From contig OX411544.1 of assembly GCA_948146395.1 (NCBI GenBank), positions 32,818,457-32,882,456 on the forward strand: DNA of 64,000 bases, given 5' to 3'. The position numbers were made by a program, and so were the translations under genes. Below the pieces are notes generated by a model. The model was not told the DNA's origin. It saw only the letters and a program-made list of their open reading frames with translations, and did not search any database. The stretch is from Fragum whitleyi (Eukaryota > Mollusca > Bivalvia > Cardiida > Cardiidae). Shown here piece after piece: positions 52,499 through 62,767 of this stretch. Every line of letters starts with the position of its first letter. Position 1 is the first letter of the stretch.

Positions 52499-52611
52499 TA
52501 ATTATGCAGAGCTTAAACACTTATACTGCCTTAACCCTTTACTGTGTGGTCCAAGGATTAATGTCTCTGAAATTGAAACTGTGAAATTTGTTGTTGAAAT
52601 TCTACTGTGGG

Positions 52612-52650
52612 AAAAGAAGAAATTGCTTGATTCAAGCAATTTCTTCTTTT
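52612..52650. repeat. Hairpin in the 3' UTR
   Basis: Inverted repeat with arms AAAAGAAGAAATTGCTTGA and its complement with almost no loop, a stem of about 19 bp. It is the core palindrome of the repeat family found at 3172-3744 and 25377-25605, and would be transcribed in the CEP128 mRNA. Confidence 0.8.
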
Positions 52651-53329
52651 TCCACTACATTTTGTCCAGTATAACAAGGAAAGTGCCTGTGTCTTCAGTA
52701 CTTTTTGTTGTGAGTTTGCATTAAGTTCAGTTTGTTGTACTTAACAATATTTACCCTTTTCAGTTTCGAAATTTTCGACAGGTCCAAATTAAAGGAGTTG
52801 GAGATAAGAGTGAAAAGTTACTGCAATTCATACTGTTTTAAATGAAGAAATAGCTTGTATAAAACAATTCATTCTTTTCCCATAATATTTCTCAAGTATA
52901 GAAACACAGGGACATAAAATTTTGGGACTGTGCGGGAAAATGGTTAAACATTTTGTTGTTTACTCCAGCCCTGTCGCAAAGATGAAAATGTTTTGGAAAT
53001 GTTTGAGAAATGTTACCACGCTTTGTATGTGTATCCGCTTGCAGAGCTTGGTGTAATTTGTAAACATTCACAATGGATTTTGAATCCTGAATGCAGGGCA
53101 GCTTAAAACCATTGGTTGCTATCCTACTTTCTGAACATTCTTTATTTATAACTAACCTTATTGTGCTATTAGATTATATTTTGTTAGTGATCATTACTGT
53201 ATCACCATTGTTGTTGTTTTATGTTAGTTATATTTGAATACATTGTAAATGCACCAACTTTCCCCCTATTAGGGTACAGTGTTTTACTGATGTACTTAAA
53301 GTTATAATATGAATTACATTCCAGGAGCA

Positions 53330-53335
53330 AATAAA
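53330..53335 (+). terminator. Polyadenylation signal AATAAA
   Basis: Canonical AATAAA about 830 bp after the stop codon, followed by a GT-rich stretch (gtgttcttacac, tgtggtatgtg) suitable as a downstream element. A repeat copy starts about 15 bp after the signal. A second AATAAA at about 58315 is far downstream and less likely. Confidence 0.6.
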
Positions 53336-53346
53336 CGTAGTTAAAT

Positions 53347-53690
53347 ATTTTTGATATTACACAGGTGTTCTTACACTAATGTGGTATGTGCCGGTATGCA
53401 AATGACCTCTGCTCAAATAGCAATGCTATTTTGTGAGCTTGAAAATGACATCATACAGGTTCATTGGGTTCATGATGATGTCAATTTAAAACAGCATTAT
53501 AAGTTTCGCGGAAAATTAATAAAGGTAAATTTAAAAAAAAAAATGATGCTTTATTGTATAATTTTGGATCTTATTATAGATAGAATATAAAATTTGTACT
53601 CATGGAATACCCAATTTATTAAACTTGTCATCAAAAAACAGATAAGAACTTGGCAAAGCCTCGTTTTTATTTGTTTATAGATTACTTTTT
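53347..53690 (+). repeat. Repeat shared with 14617-14905
   Basis: ttgatattacacaggtgttc, gaaaatgacatcatacagg and ttggcaaagcctcg; starts directly after the CEP128 polyadenylation signal. Confidence 0.55.
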
Positions 53691-53775
53691 TAAGAAATTT
53701 GCTATTCCATGAATACTCATTCAATATCCTCTATTTATATCTTTGTAAGAATTTTGAATGTTCAGTGCTTATATT

Positions 53776-54050
53776 GCTGCCACCATAGCGCAGTTGGTAA
53801 GGCATAAGACTTCCAATCTGGAAGTTGTGGATTTGATCACCGGTGGTGGCAAACATCTTTCCCGACTTTTGTCTCTCACCAATGGGTAGATAATCGTAAA
53901 TCTATGTGAGATAGCAGTCGGAGGCTAGGAAAAGATGTAATGGTAGTACAAGTGAAAGAAATACCAGGAATCCATTGTTAGGTGCTCCGGTCTCTGCGAT
54001 ATAACTGCGAAATTGTTGAATGCGGCGTAAAACCCATTCAAACAAACAAA
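53776..54050 (+). mobile_element. Full-length tRNA-derived SINE with perfect 14-bp target duplication
   Basis: The tRNA-like head starts GCCACCATAGCGCAGTTGG (A box) with B-box-like ggatttgatca, followed by the shared body and a caaacaaacaaa tail. Flanked by TCAGTGCTTATATT at 53762-53775 and 54051-54064. No functional tRNA is expected, because the anticodon arm and T arm are degenerate. Confidence 0.85.
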
Positions 54051-54672
54051 TCAGTGCTTATATTTGGTAAAGAGGTTTTCAAGATATTTGTAGATTTCAG
54101 CACACACCCTTTGTAGCTGTCTCTAAATATTTAATTGCACTAACAATGTTTTTTCACTGACCCCTGTAATTGCTCAATGAAATGTCAAGGTCATATAAAG
54201 TTGTCACATTTAGTGAACAAGGTGGCATTTATGAGTGATTAGTAGCTACAGAGGAATCAGAGTTTCAGAAGTACAATGTTTATCTGAAAAGAAAAATTAC
54301 CCTAAAAACCTTTGGATAGAAAGTTCTACATTAGAAGTTAAATTTTCTATAAATTGTCAGTTAAACATTGCTTTATTGATTACCAGTAAGTATACATGTC
54401 AATTACGTCTTTTCAATTAATAATTATACATTCATCCTGTTTAGTATTCTTATCAAATTAAAAATATACATTCCATTTCATGATAAATTATTTTTTTGTA
54501 GAACTTTTTTCTCTGAAAACCGTCCATGCATTTTACATTTCCAATAATTTCGATTATAATAACTTTGAATCAAGTAACCCATCACATTCAGATGAAATAT
54601 TTTTCATCTGGATATTTTCATGTATTCTTATAGGTAAATCTATGATCAGTTATAAGGATTTAAATATTATTC

Positions 54673-54923
54673 CTTAACCCTTGTCATGCTGAACCCAGAA
54701 TACTCCTGCCTTGACAGGAGCTATAGACAAACATCAGTCTGCACATTATGTGCAGTCTGATCTTTGTCTATACCACCTCTTTTTCCTTCTATAAAACCAG
54801 AAAAGCTTAGAAATTTAATTTTCAAAATAAATACTGACTCCCATTTAGTGCATTCAGTGTTGTGATCACTTTGATTTTGATGCAATTTTGCCCAGATCTT
54901 TTATTCAGCATTACAAGGGTTAA
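54673..54923 (+). repeat. MITE family M4, copy 4
   Basis: cttaacccttgtcatgctga to ttcagcattacaagggttaa with gtctgcacattatgtgcag. Confidence 0.75.
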
Positions 54924-55224
54924 TTCAGGATAAGCAAGGTATGTTAAGGTGATTTATTTGAAGTAATTCAGTTTCAATGTAATCATGTCTTGATTTTAAA
55001 CAATGTTTTTTTCACTGTTTTAGGATAGACATTGACTGTGATATTGATATTGTTGTTTTAGATGTAAATGTTATACAGTATTATATAGAAAATCTCTTTA
55101 TACAATTACACTTTGTGATCACATATGAAACTTTTACACTCCACAAAATGTAGATCTAGATGATTTATTAGTTGATTGTCATAGAATACGGTATAAAACT
55201 TGTTAGTTTTAGCTGTTTTCAAGG

Positions 55225-56266
55225 TTTTTAGCTCCACTGGCTGAAAGCCACTGGGGCTATTGTCATGGCGTTGTGTCCGTCGTGCGTCCGTCCGTACGTG
55301 CGTCCGTGCGTCCGGTCGTAAACTTTTTCTTTAAAAATCTTCTCCTCAGAAACTACTGGATGGATTTCAACCAAACTTCACAGAAATGATCCTTTGGTGA
55401 CCCTCTTTCAAAGTTGTTCAAAAAATTTTGATCCAATGAAAAACATGGATTTAATGGGCGTGGCTAATTTCCAAATATGGTAAAAAGTGACTTTTCTCAG
55501 GTTCTAACAGATGGATATCAACCAAATTTTACATGAATGATCCTTGGGTGACCCTTTATCAGTCTACCAAAAATTATTGTGATTGGCTGAAAAATATTTA
55601 TTTTATGGGCGGAGGTCATTTCTCTATATGTTATATAGTGGAAACTTTGAAAATCATTTTCTCAGACCCCAACTGATGGATATCAACCAAATTTTACATG
55701 AATGATCCTTGGGTGACCCTTTATCAGTCTATCAAAAATTATTGTGATCGGATGAAAAATATGTATTTTAAAGGCGGAGGTCATTTCTCTATATGTTATA
55801 TAGTTGAAACTTTGAAAACCATTTTCTCAGAATCTAAATGATAGATATCAACCAAATTTTACATGAATGATCCTTGGGTGACCCTTCATCAGTCTACCAA
55901 AAATTATTGTGATCGGATGAAAAATATGTATTTTATGGGCGGAGGTCATTTCTCTATATGTTATATTGTGCAAACTTTGAAAATCATTTTCTCAGAATCT
56001 AAATGATGGATATCAATCAAACTTCATTAGTATGATCCTTGGGTGATCCATTATCATTCAGCCAAAAATTATAGTGATTTGAAGAACGATATGTCTTTTA
56101 TGGGCGGAGGTTATTTCTCTATATATGTTATAATAGTGGAAAATTTGAAAATCTTTTCAACATCAGTAGAAGCCAAAATATCAAAAAATCTAGTCAAAAC
56201 TTAGATTTGCTATTACAAGAAATTCAAGCCTGTGGAGCGACACAAGCCATTCATGGCTTTCTAGTT
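55225..56266 (+). mobile_element. Helitron-like tandem-repeat element, family C
   Basis: 5' hairpin AGCTCCACTGGCT-GAA-AGCCACTGGGGCT, ATTGTCATGG, GTCCGTCC run, monomers of about 165 bp, then TGTGGAGCGAC inverse to the 5' arm, the hairpin AAGCCATTCATGGCTT and CTAGTT, close to the CTAG end of classical Helitrons. Confidence 0.8.
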
Positions 56267-56516
56267 AGTCCTTGTTATGCTGAATAATTTTGGCCAAAAA
56301 TTTTCATCAAAATCAAAGGGCAAAACGCACTGAAAGTACCTACTGTAGGTCGATTTTTATTTGAAAAACTAAATCTACATGTATTGATAATTCGGGTTTG
56401 AAAGTGAGAAACAGGTGGTGTAGACTAACATCAGACTGCACATAAGTGCAGGCTGATGTTTGTCTATAGCTCCTGCCAAAGCAGGAATATTCCAGGTTCA
56501 GCATGACAAGGGTTAA
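56267..56516 (-). repeat. MITE family M4, copy 5 (reverse)
   Basis: agtccttgttatgctgaata to ggttcagcatgacaagggtt; directly abuts the family C element on its left. Confidence 0.75.
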
Positions 56517-56651
56517 TAGGACTGCATGCAGTGACACATAGTCAGTACTTTTACATGTAGTCCATTTTTATCTGAACCCTAACTTACAACTTACATTAAC
56601 AAATGGATTTGAATGTCACTACACTCAATTATTCCCCTCAAACTATAGATG

Positions 56652-56857
56652 GCGCACTCATTCTCTCCGACTTTTTGTCTCTCACCAATGGGTTCATAAT
56701 CATGGACCTATGTGAGATAGTAGCTGGAGGCTAGGAAAGGATGTGATGGTTGTACTGGTGAGAGAAATACATGTACCAGGAATCCATTGTTTGGTGCTCC
56801 AGCTGCCGCTATATAACTGAAAAATGTTGAAAGTGGTGTTAAACTCCATTCAATCAA
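56652..56857 (+). mobile_element. tRNA-derived SINE, 5'-truncated, perfect 14-bp target duplication
   Basis: SINE body flanked by TCAAACTATAGATG at 56638-56651 and 56858-56871. Tail caatcaa instead of caaacaa. Confidence 0.83.
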
Positions 56858-57324
56858 TCAAACTATAGATGTACCTTCTATAGAATTAATTCCAGTTGAG
56901 GTCAGAGTCAAGGTCATAAATCTACAATTATATTGGCAAAAACATAGAGAGAAAAAGATGCGTTTTCTTCTTCTATAAGAATCTTTTTATGCAATTTTTT
57001 TATTTAAATGTTCAAGCATCTGGTCCATGTGTTGTAATTTTTAAAATTCCTGTAAACATTAAATATAGACTGTCTTTCTTTGATGTGTTTGTAATATTTA
57101 TTCATTTGAAAAGTTTTGTGACATAATGTTTTACCTTTTCCATTTGTCAGTCTAATGTTTATCTGTACTAAACTTAACATTCACACTTAACAATTTCTTG
57201 TTACTTCAAAACTTTTTCAGATGTAATACTATTAATTTGCATTAGGGTACCTGTTATTGATCATTGATCTTTCAATGTCTATGCCGTAAAAAAAAGATAA
57301 TGTTCACTTATCAAACTTATATCA

Positions 57325-57490
57325 TTAAGGTAGTGGACCTGTAATAGTTCCACAATGTTTCGGGAGTAATGAACTTTAACAGTGTTAACCGAGGTTTCCT
57401 AATGATTTTCATTAAGAAACCTCGGTCAACATTGTGAAAGATCATGATATTTAAAGTGTTGTGGAGCTATTACGGTTCCACTACCTTAAG
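57325..57490. repeat. Hairpin MITE family M1, copy 8
   Basis: ttaaggtagtggacctgtaa to ttacggttccactaccttaa with aaccgaggtttcctaatg / cattaagaaacctcggt; the best-preserved copy. Confidence 0.82.
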
Positions 57491-57693
57491 TTTCGGGGGC
57501 ATGGGTGTTTCACAAACACATCTCAGTTTTTATCTTTATTCTATATGTATATTTCTTGATTTTTAGATATATTTTTTACAAGTTTTGAATTATTGTCTCT
57601 AAAATTCTACATCTTCTTAGCTTTTAAATATACTTAAACATTTAGAATTCCATAAAATTTATAGTTAATTTTCACAGCGATTTGCAATTGGTT

Positions 57694-57753
57694 GATGCAA
57701 AACTATAGAAAGTGCCTATATTGCTTTAGGCACTTACAATGGTTTAGCGTTAA
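57694..57753. repeat. Hairpin MITE family M9, copy 4
   Basis: tgcaaaactatagaaagtgc and inverse-like gcacttacaatggtttagcg. Confidence 0.6.
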
Positions 57754-57974
57754 GCGTTTGCCTTTTCATTCCTTCACAACTTACCCAAAAGGGGTTTATG
57801 ATAAAACTTATTTTTTTACTTCTCATGCATAAAGGAACCATTGGAGAAATTAAGAAAGCAATTAATGAGAAAAATTTAAGCTCACTGCATATAAGTGAGT
57901 TTTTATATATGAAAGACTTACAGATAAGAGGGGGTACCTCCAGTCTAAAATCTTTATTTCTCAATGAAACCCCA

Positions 57975-58036
57975 TTTTGTAGGTACTCATTTTAATTGTA
58001 TTGATAAGACTATTCAAATGAATACCCACAACATAA
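57975..58036. repeat. Degenerate hairpin MITE family M6
   Basis: taggtactcattttaattg to caaatgaatacccacaaca, a weak palindrome. Confidence 0.5.
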
Positions 58037-58427
58037 AGTTTGTGCTACAATTATTGAAATACTTTGGTCTTAAATCTAAGATATCCCCCTATCTGTAGCT
58101 CTTATAACCAGCTTGTGAAGGCTGATCAGGAATGATATTATAAGTACTTCGCAGATCATGGTCCCTTTAGGTTTGACATAATATGGTTATTTAGGTTGCA
58201 TATATATGAAGGATTGTTCCAGTGTTTGAGTAGATCTGTTTTGAAGTTTTATACAGCTAGATTAAGTCACAATGTATTTATGTATATGTATATTTTATTG
58301 TTGCAAGAAAAGGACAATAAAATAATATTAAATTTGAAGAAATGTTTTTGTTATTATTTATAAAGCCTGAAATATTGTCTGTCCCTCCCGAAGATTGAGA
58401 ACTAATACATGTATTATTGATGTGTAA

Positions 58428-60443
58428 TTATACCCCCACCTACAAAGTAGAGGGAGGTATATTATTTTCACCATGTGTGTCTGTCTGTCCATCCATCTGT
58501 CCTTCTGTCTGTCCATCCGTATACCTTTTCGATTCCGGACTCTAACTCAAGAACCAAGTAACCTACATTCATGAAACTTTATGCAAATGTTGCTTATGAT
58601 CCAAGGAAGTGACAAATTTTTTTTCGGGTTACATAGGTCAAAGATCAAGGTCCCAGTCAGCCTTTGTTCATTTTTAGCTCACCTGAGCACGAAGTGCTCA
58701 AGGGAGCTATTGTGATCGATCGTTGTCCGGCGTCCGTCTGTCCGTCTGTCCGTCACGGCGTCAACTTTTTCTTTAAACAACATCTCCTCCTAAACTTATG
58801 GGTCAAAATCGACCAAACTTGGCAGAAATATTCCTTGGGTGGTCCCTTATGAAAATTGCTCAAATGGAAAGGATCCGTGCCATATCACGGGAAAAGAGGC
58901 CTTAATGACAAATTTCTTGTTTAGACTCTAGAAGCCACAAATACGGTCCAATCTTCATGAAACTTGGTCAGAATGTTTGTTAGGTCATGAGGATGGAGTC
59001 TTTTGAAAATGGGAAGGATCCATGCCATTTCACAGAAAAAGCTGCCTTAATGACAATATTGTCAACAATATTTTTAAACGACATCTCCTCCTAAACTTAT
59101 GGGTCAAAATCAACCAAACTTGGCAGAAATATTCCTTGGTTGGTCCCTTATGAAAATTGCTCAAATGGAAAGGATCTGTGCCATATCACGGGAAAAGGGG
59201 CCTTAATGACAAATTTCTTGTTTACACTCTACAAGCCACAAATATGGTCCCATCTTCATGAAACTTGGTCAGAATATTTGTTAGGTCATGAGGATGAAGT
59301 CTCTTGAAAATGGGAAGGATCTGTGCCATTTCACAGAAAAAGCTGCCTTAATGACAATTTTGTCAACAATATTTTTAAACGACATCTCCTCCTAAACTTA
59401 TGGGTAAAAATCAACCAAACTTGGCAGAAATATTCCTTGGGTTGTCCCTTATGAAAATTACTCAAATGGAAAGGATCTGTGCCATATCACGGGAAAAGGG
59501 GCCTTAATGAAAAAATTTCTTGTTTAGACTCTAGAAGCCACAAATATGGTCCAATTTTCATGAAACTTGGTCAGAATGTTTGTTAGGTCATGAGGATGAA
59601 GTCTATTGAAAATGGGAAGGATCGGTGCCATATCACAGGAAAAGGCATCTTAATGACAATTTTTTTGTTTACTCTCTAGAAGCCACAAATATTGTCCAAT
59701 CATCATGAAACTTTGTCAGAATGTTTGTTATGTCATGAGGATGAACTCATTTGAAAATGGGAAGTATACGTGCCATATCACGGGAAAAGGGGCCTTAATG
59801 ACAATTTTCTCGTAAGAGCTCCAAACGCCACAAATATAGTCCAATCTTCATGAAACTTGATCGAAATGTTTGCCAGGTCACAAGAATGAACTCTGTTGAA
59901 AATGGGTAGGTTCATGCCATATCATAGGAAATGGAGTCTTAATGATAATTTACTTGAAATATCAGGTGAGCGATTTAGGGCCCTCAGGGTCCTCTTGTTT
60001 GTTTCAGAACTCTAACTTGAGAACCAAGTAACCTACATTCATGAAACCTTATGCAAATGTTGCTTATGACCCAAGGAAGTGCCTTATTGTTTTTAGGTCA
60101 CATAGGTCAAAGGTCAAGGTCACAGTCAATTTTTGTTCAATTTTTGTTTCTGGACTATAACTCAAAAACAAAGCGACCTTGAATCATGAAACTTTATGCA
60201 AATGTTGCTTATGACTCAAGGAAGTGCCCTATTGTTTTTGGGTCACATAGGTTGAAGGTCAAGGTCACAGTCAATTTTTGTTTCTGGACTCTAACTCAAG
60301 AACCAAGCGACTTAGAATCATGAAACTTGCAAATTCTGCATATGATCTTGATATTTGTTACAAACACATCCTTCACTAATAGCACTTGCATTTGGACAAA
60401 GTGCTTGTGGGGGGTATAAGTCCGCTCCTCGACAGTTCTAGTT
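58428..60443 (+). mobile_element. Helitron-like element, family D, interrupted
   Basis: 5' hairpin TATACCCCCACCTAC-AAA-GTAGAGGGAGGTATA, ATTATTTTCACC, GTCTGTCTGTCCATCC run, core units of about 110-125 bp (actctaactcaagaaccaag recurs), then GTGGGGGGTATAAGTCC inverse to the 5' arm and TTCTAGTT. A family A element is nested at 58671-59998. Confidence 0.7.
58671..59998 (+). mobile_element. Helitron-like tandem-repeat element, family A, nested in family D
   Basis: 5' hairpin AGCTCACCTGAGCACGAAGT..., GTCCGTCTGTCC, monomers of about 280-300 bp, CAGGTGAGCGATTTA, a GGGCCCTCAGGGTCC hairpin and TCTTGTT. Very similar to 8544-10181. Confidence 0.8.
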
Positions 60444-60465
60444 TGTTTATGCCATTAAGGCCAAT

Positions 60466-60715
60466 GTCTCACAAAAAATAAGTAACAAAAAATAAATGAG
60501 CCTTTGCTTGACATTACCAACAATTTCATGTGGGCAAAATGGACAGACGTTGAGATGTCTGGGAAATTGCATAAAGCAAAAAAATAAATTTTGGATTGTG
60601 AACAGCAACTTAAGGTTTGTAGTTGTCTGTTTAGTGCGTAGTGAAGACTCTGATCAGACTGTGCAACTGCCCAAATGTGAAATTGATGGAAATGTCACTC
60701 ATTGGCTTAAATCAT
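60466..60715 (+). repeat. Diverged repeat related to 37667 and 44610
   Basis: aaatgagcctttgcttgaca and gatcagactgtgcaactgcc with a terminal aaatgtcactcattggctt. Confidence 0.4.
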
Positions 60716-60762
60716 AATTGTTTCGCTCCCTAGAGGACAAAGGTGAGAAAATTGATCAATCA

Positions 60763-61014
60763 TTTGTGACTCATCACACAAAAAGGGACCATCTGGGAAC
60801 TCTGTAAAATATTTTTTTGAAAAAGAATTTAATAGTAGTACAGGAAAACCAGTGGTCGCATTTCAAAAATTCTATCGGAGGAAGGCAGTTTGATCATTCT
60901 AGATTCAGAAAATATGCAAAGTGAAAAAAGTTTCTACCCTAGTCAGTTTGCACAATCATGGGGTCGACACTTTACGTTCCCAGATGGTCCCTTTTCGCAT
61001 GAAGGATCACATTT
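60763..61014 (-). repeat. MITE family M8, copy 4 (reverse)
   Basis: tgtgactcatcacacaaaaa to ttcgcatgaaggatcacat; internal order reversed relative to 28590. Confidence 0.65.
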
Positions 61015-61142
61015 TCTTTAAGCCTTTGATCTGTCTTTCTGTAAACACGTTATCAAAAGTTTTCTCTGAAAAAAAATAATTCTTGACATGTTGCGTAAAT
61101 ATTTTCTCTTATTTTTCATTGTTCTGCAAGACAAAAATAAAC

Positions 61143-61414
61143 AGACTCAATTTTTGAAACTTCAAACACAGGCTCAATTTTGGAAATGTCATATATAAGC
61201 TCAATTTTTGAAATAATGTACACGGTCTTGTTCTATTATGGAAATCTAGTACAGTAGCTCAATTTTGGTAATAGTATACACTGTCTCCATTTTTGAAATA
61301 CCATAAACAGGCTCAACTTTGGAAATGTAGTACACTGGCTCAATTTTGGAAACATAAACAGGCTCAATTTTGGAAATGCTATAAACAGGCTCAATTTTGG
61401 AAATATCATAGACT
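61143..61414 (+). repeat. Decaying minisatellite, 28-33 bp unit
   Basis: About ten imperfect copies of a unit containing ggctcaattttggaaat with variable atcataaaca-type spacers. The best-preserved copies are at the right end. Confidence 0.75.
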
Positions 61415-61942
61415 CATACATGAGTTAGAAAATTGCCATTTCGTGATCATGTGTGTTTCACAAACATTTCTTGTTTCTTTTAAAACCCCAAAAGTTTAAG
61501 AGTTATATTTTCAAATTTAATCTTTTATCTACTTCAAGTAATTTTTTTACCAAAATGATACTCCCAAAAAAGTATCCCGGTCATAAGGATTGGTTTGAAG
61601 CCTGAGAAAGTTATTGTTAACCCTGAGACCGTGACCTCTGACTATTTTTCCAAAACAATCTTTCAATTTGAACCTATTTTCACACATTTCCCATGTTACA
61701 CCCTTCAAGAACAAAAGTTATAAAAAATTGTCAGAAATGAAAGACAAAAAAAGTTTGCAATAAGCAATTTCTTCATTACCCATAACATTTTCTGTCCAGG
61801 GAGAGAAAAAAGAAATTTAAAATTGTTGGGCTGAACTTTTCTTCTGCAACCCTTGAATCATTTTCCATTTTGAAATTTTGCCTTCTGCCAAGTTTTTGCT
61901 TTATCACTTTAATCCTATCTCACACAGTTAAGGCTATTTCAT
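61415..61942. other. Intergenic stretch, nothing recognised
   Basis: A+T-rich, with a weak M2-like aataagcaatttcttc fragment near 61760. Confidence 0.35.
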
Positions 61943-62165
61943 GGATCCTTGGTGGCCTAGTGGTAAATGCACTCAGCACGTGACCTGAGGGTCTGTGGTT
62001 TGAGCTCCACTGTTGCTGGCGTGAGTTTTTGGACAAAACAATTAATAGCCAGCCCCAGTTCGACCAGCTGTAAAATAGGGTAGAAGTGGGTTTAAACCAC
62101 TGCCTCTCTCTCAGGGACGTGAAAAATATGAGGATTGTGAGTTCGAGAGTGATTCTCTTAACTGA
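61943..62165 (+). mobile_element. Second tRNA-like SINE family, uninterrupted copy
   Basis: ccttggtggcctagtggtaa and gtggtttgagctccact head, atagccagccccagttcg, ctctcagggacgtgaaaa and a gttcgagagtga end. Confidence 0.6.
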
Positions 62166-62328
62166 AGCTAAAATAAATTGTTATAAACATTCAATTTGGA
62201 AGAAACCATAGTAGCCAGCTGCAGCAGACCAAGGATTTCAGGGGGTAATGGGGCCCTAATATTACACACTTTAAGCTGAATTTCTGAATGAAAATCAAAT
62301 AATTTGGTTACAGAGGGTGTTTATTTTA

Positions 62329-62352
62329 CCCCCCCCCCCCCCCCCCCCCCCC
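62329..62352 (+). repeat. Homopolymer run of 24 C
   Basis: Uninterrupted poly-C, preceded by tttatttta. Its length may be an assembly estimate. The opposite strand could form G-quadruplexes. Confidence 0.9.
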
Positions 62353-62767
62353 AACTCCTGCTGGGTCTGCCACTACTAGAAGCTAAAATCTACAAAAAAC
62401 TGTGCAACACCAACATACGAAAAACAGTTCCGCTATGAGGATAGTCAACCATTGGAACTTGCTGTCTGAGGAATGTACCAAATCAAAAACTGTAAATAGT
62501 TTTAAGGCTTTCTTTTTAACAAAATATTGAAAAATAATCCAGTTAAGTTTTATCTTGAGTGCTTGAGTGGTTGCTTAATAAAGTAATTAATGGTAAAAAG
62601 ATAGATTATTTTGATAGCCTAATTAGATTGTCACTTGATTCTTACAGACTCCTATGATGTTTGAACCCATTAGAATCGTCTCCTTTTCTCACAATGTTCT
62701 CCATAGCAAAATAATGAATTTTAATACTTTTCTTTCCAATTTCTTTGAGTTGGGATAGTCAATTTAA

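Larger units (their letters stand above)
52499..53350 (+). other. CEP128: 3' UTR of CEP128
   Basis: The region from the stop codon to just past the AATAAA at 53330. Much of it is derived from two degenerate copies of a repeat also seen at 3172-3744 and 25377, at about 52529-52705 and 52748-52944. It includes a near-perfect hairpin at 52612-52650. Confidence 0.55.
57490..58427. other. Intergenic stretch with two small hairpins
   Basis: Holds the M9 and M6 remnants listed above and an AATAAA at about 58315; no coding signal. Confidence 0.4.

Noticed and set aside
53779..53850. tRNA gene
   Set aside because: tRNA-like head of a SINE: imperfect arms, followed by the SINE body and flanked by a target duplication.
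61236..61421. Repeat protein with FPKLS units on the minus strand
   Set aside because: It is the translated minisatellite; units of other lengths shift the frame.
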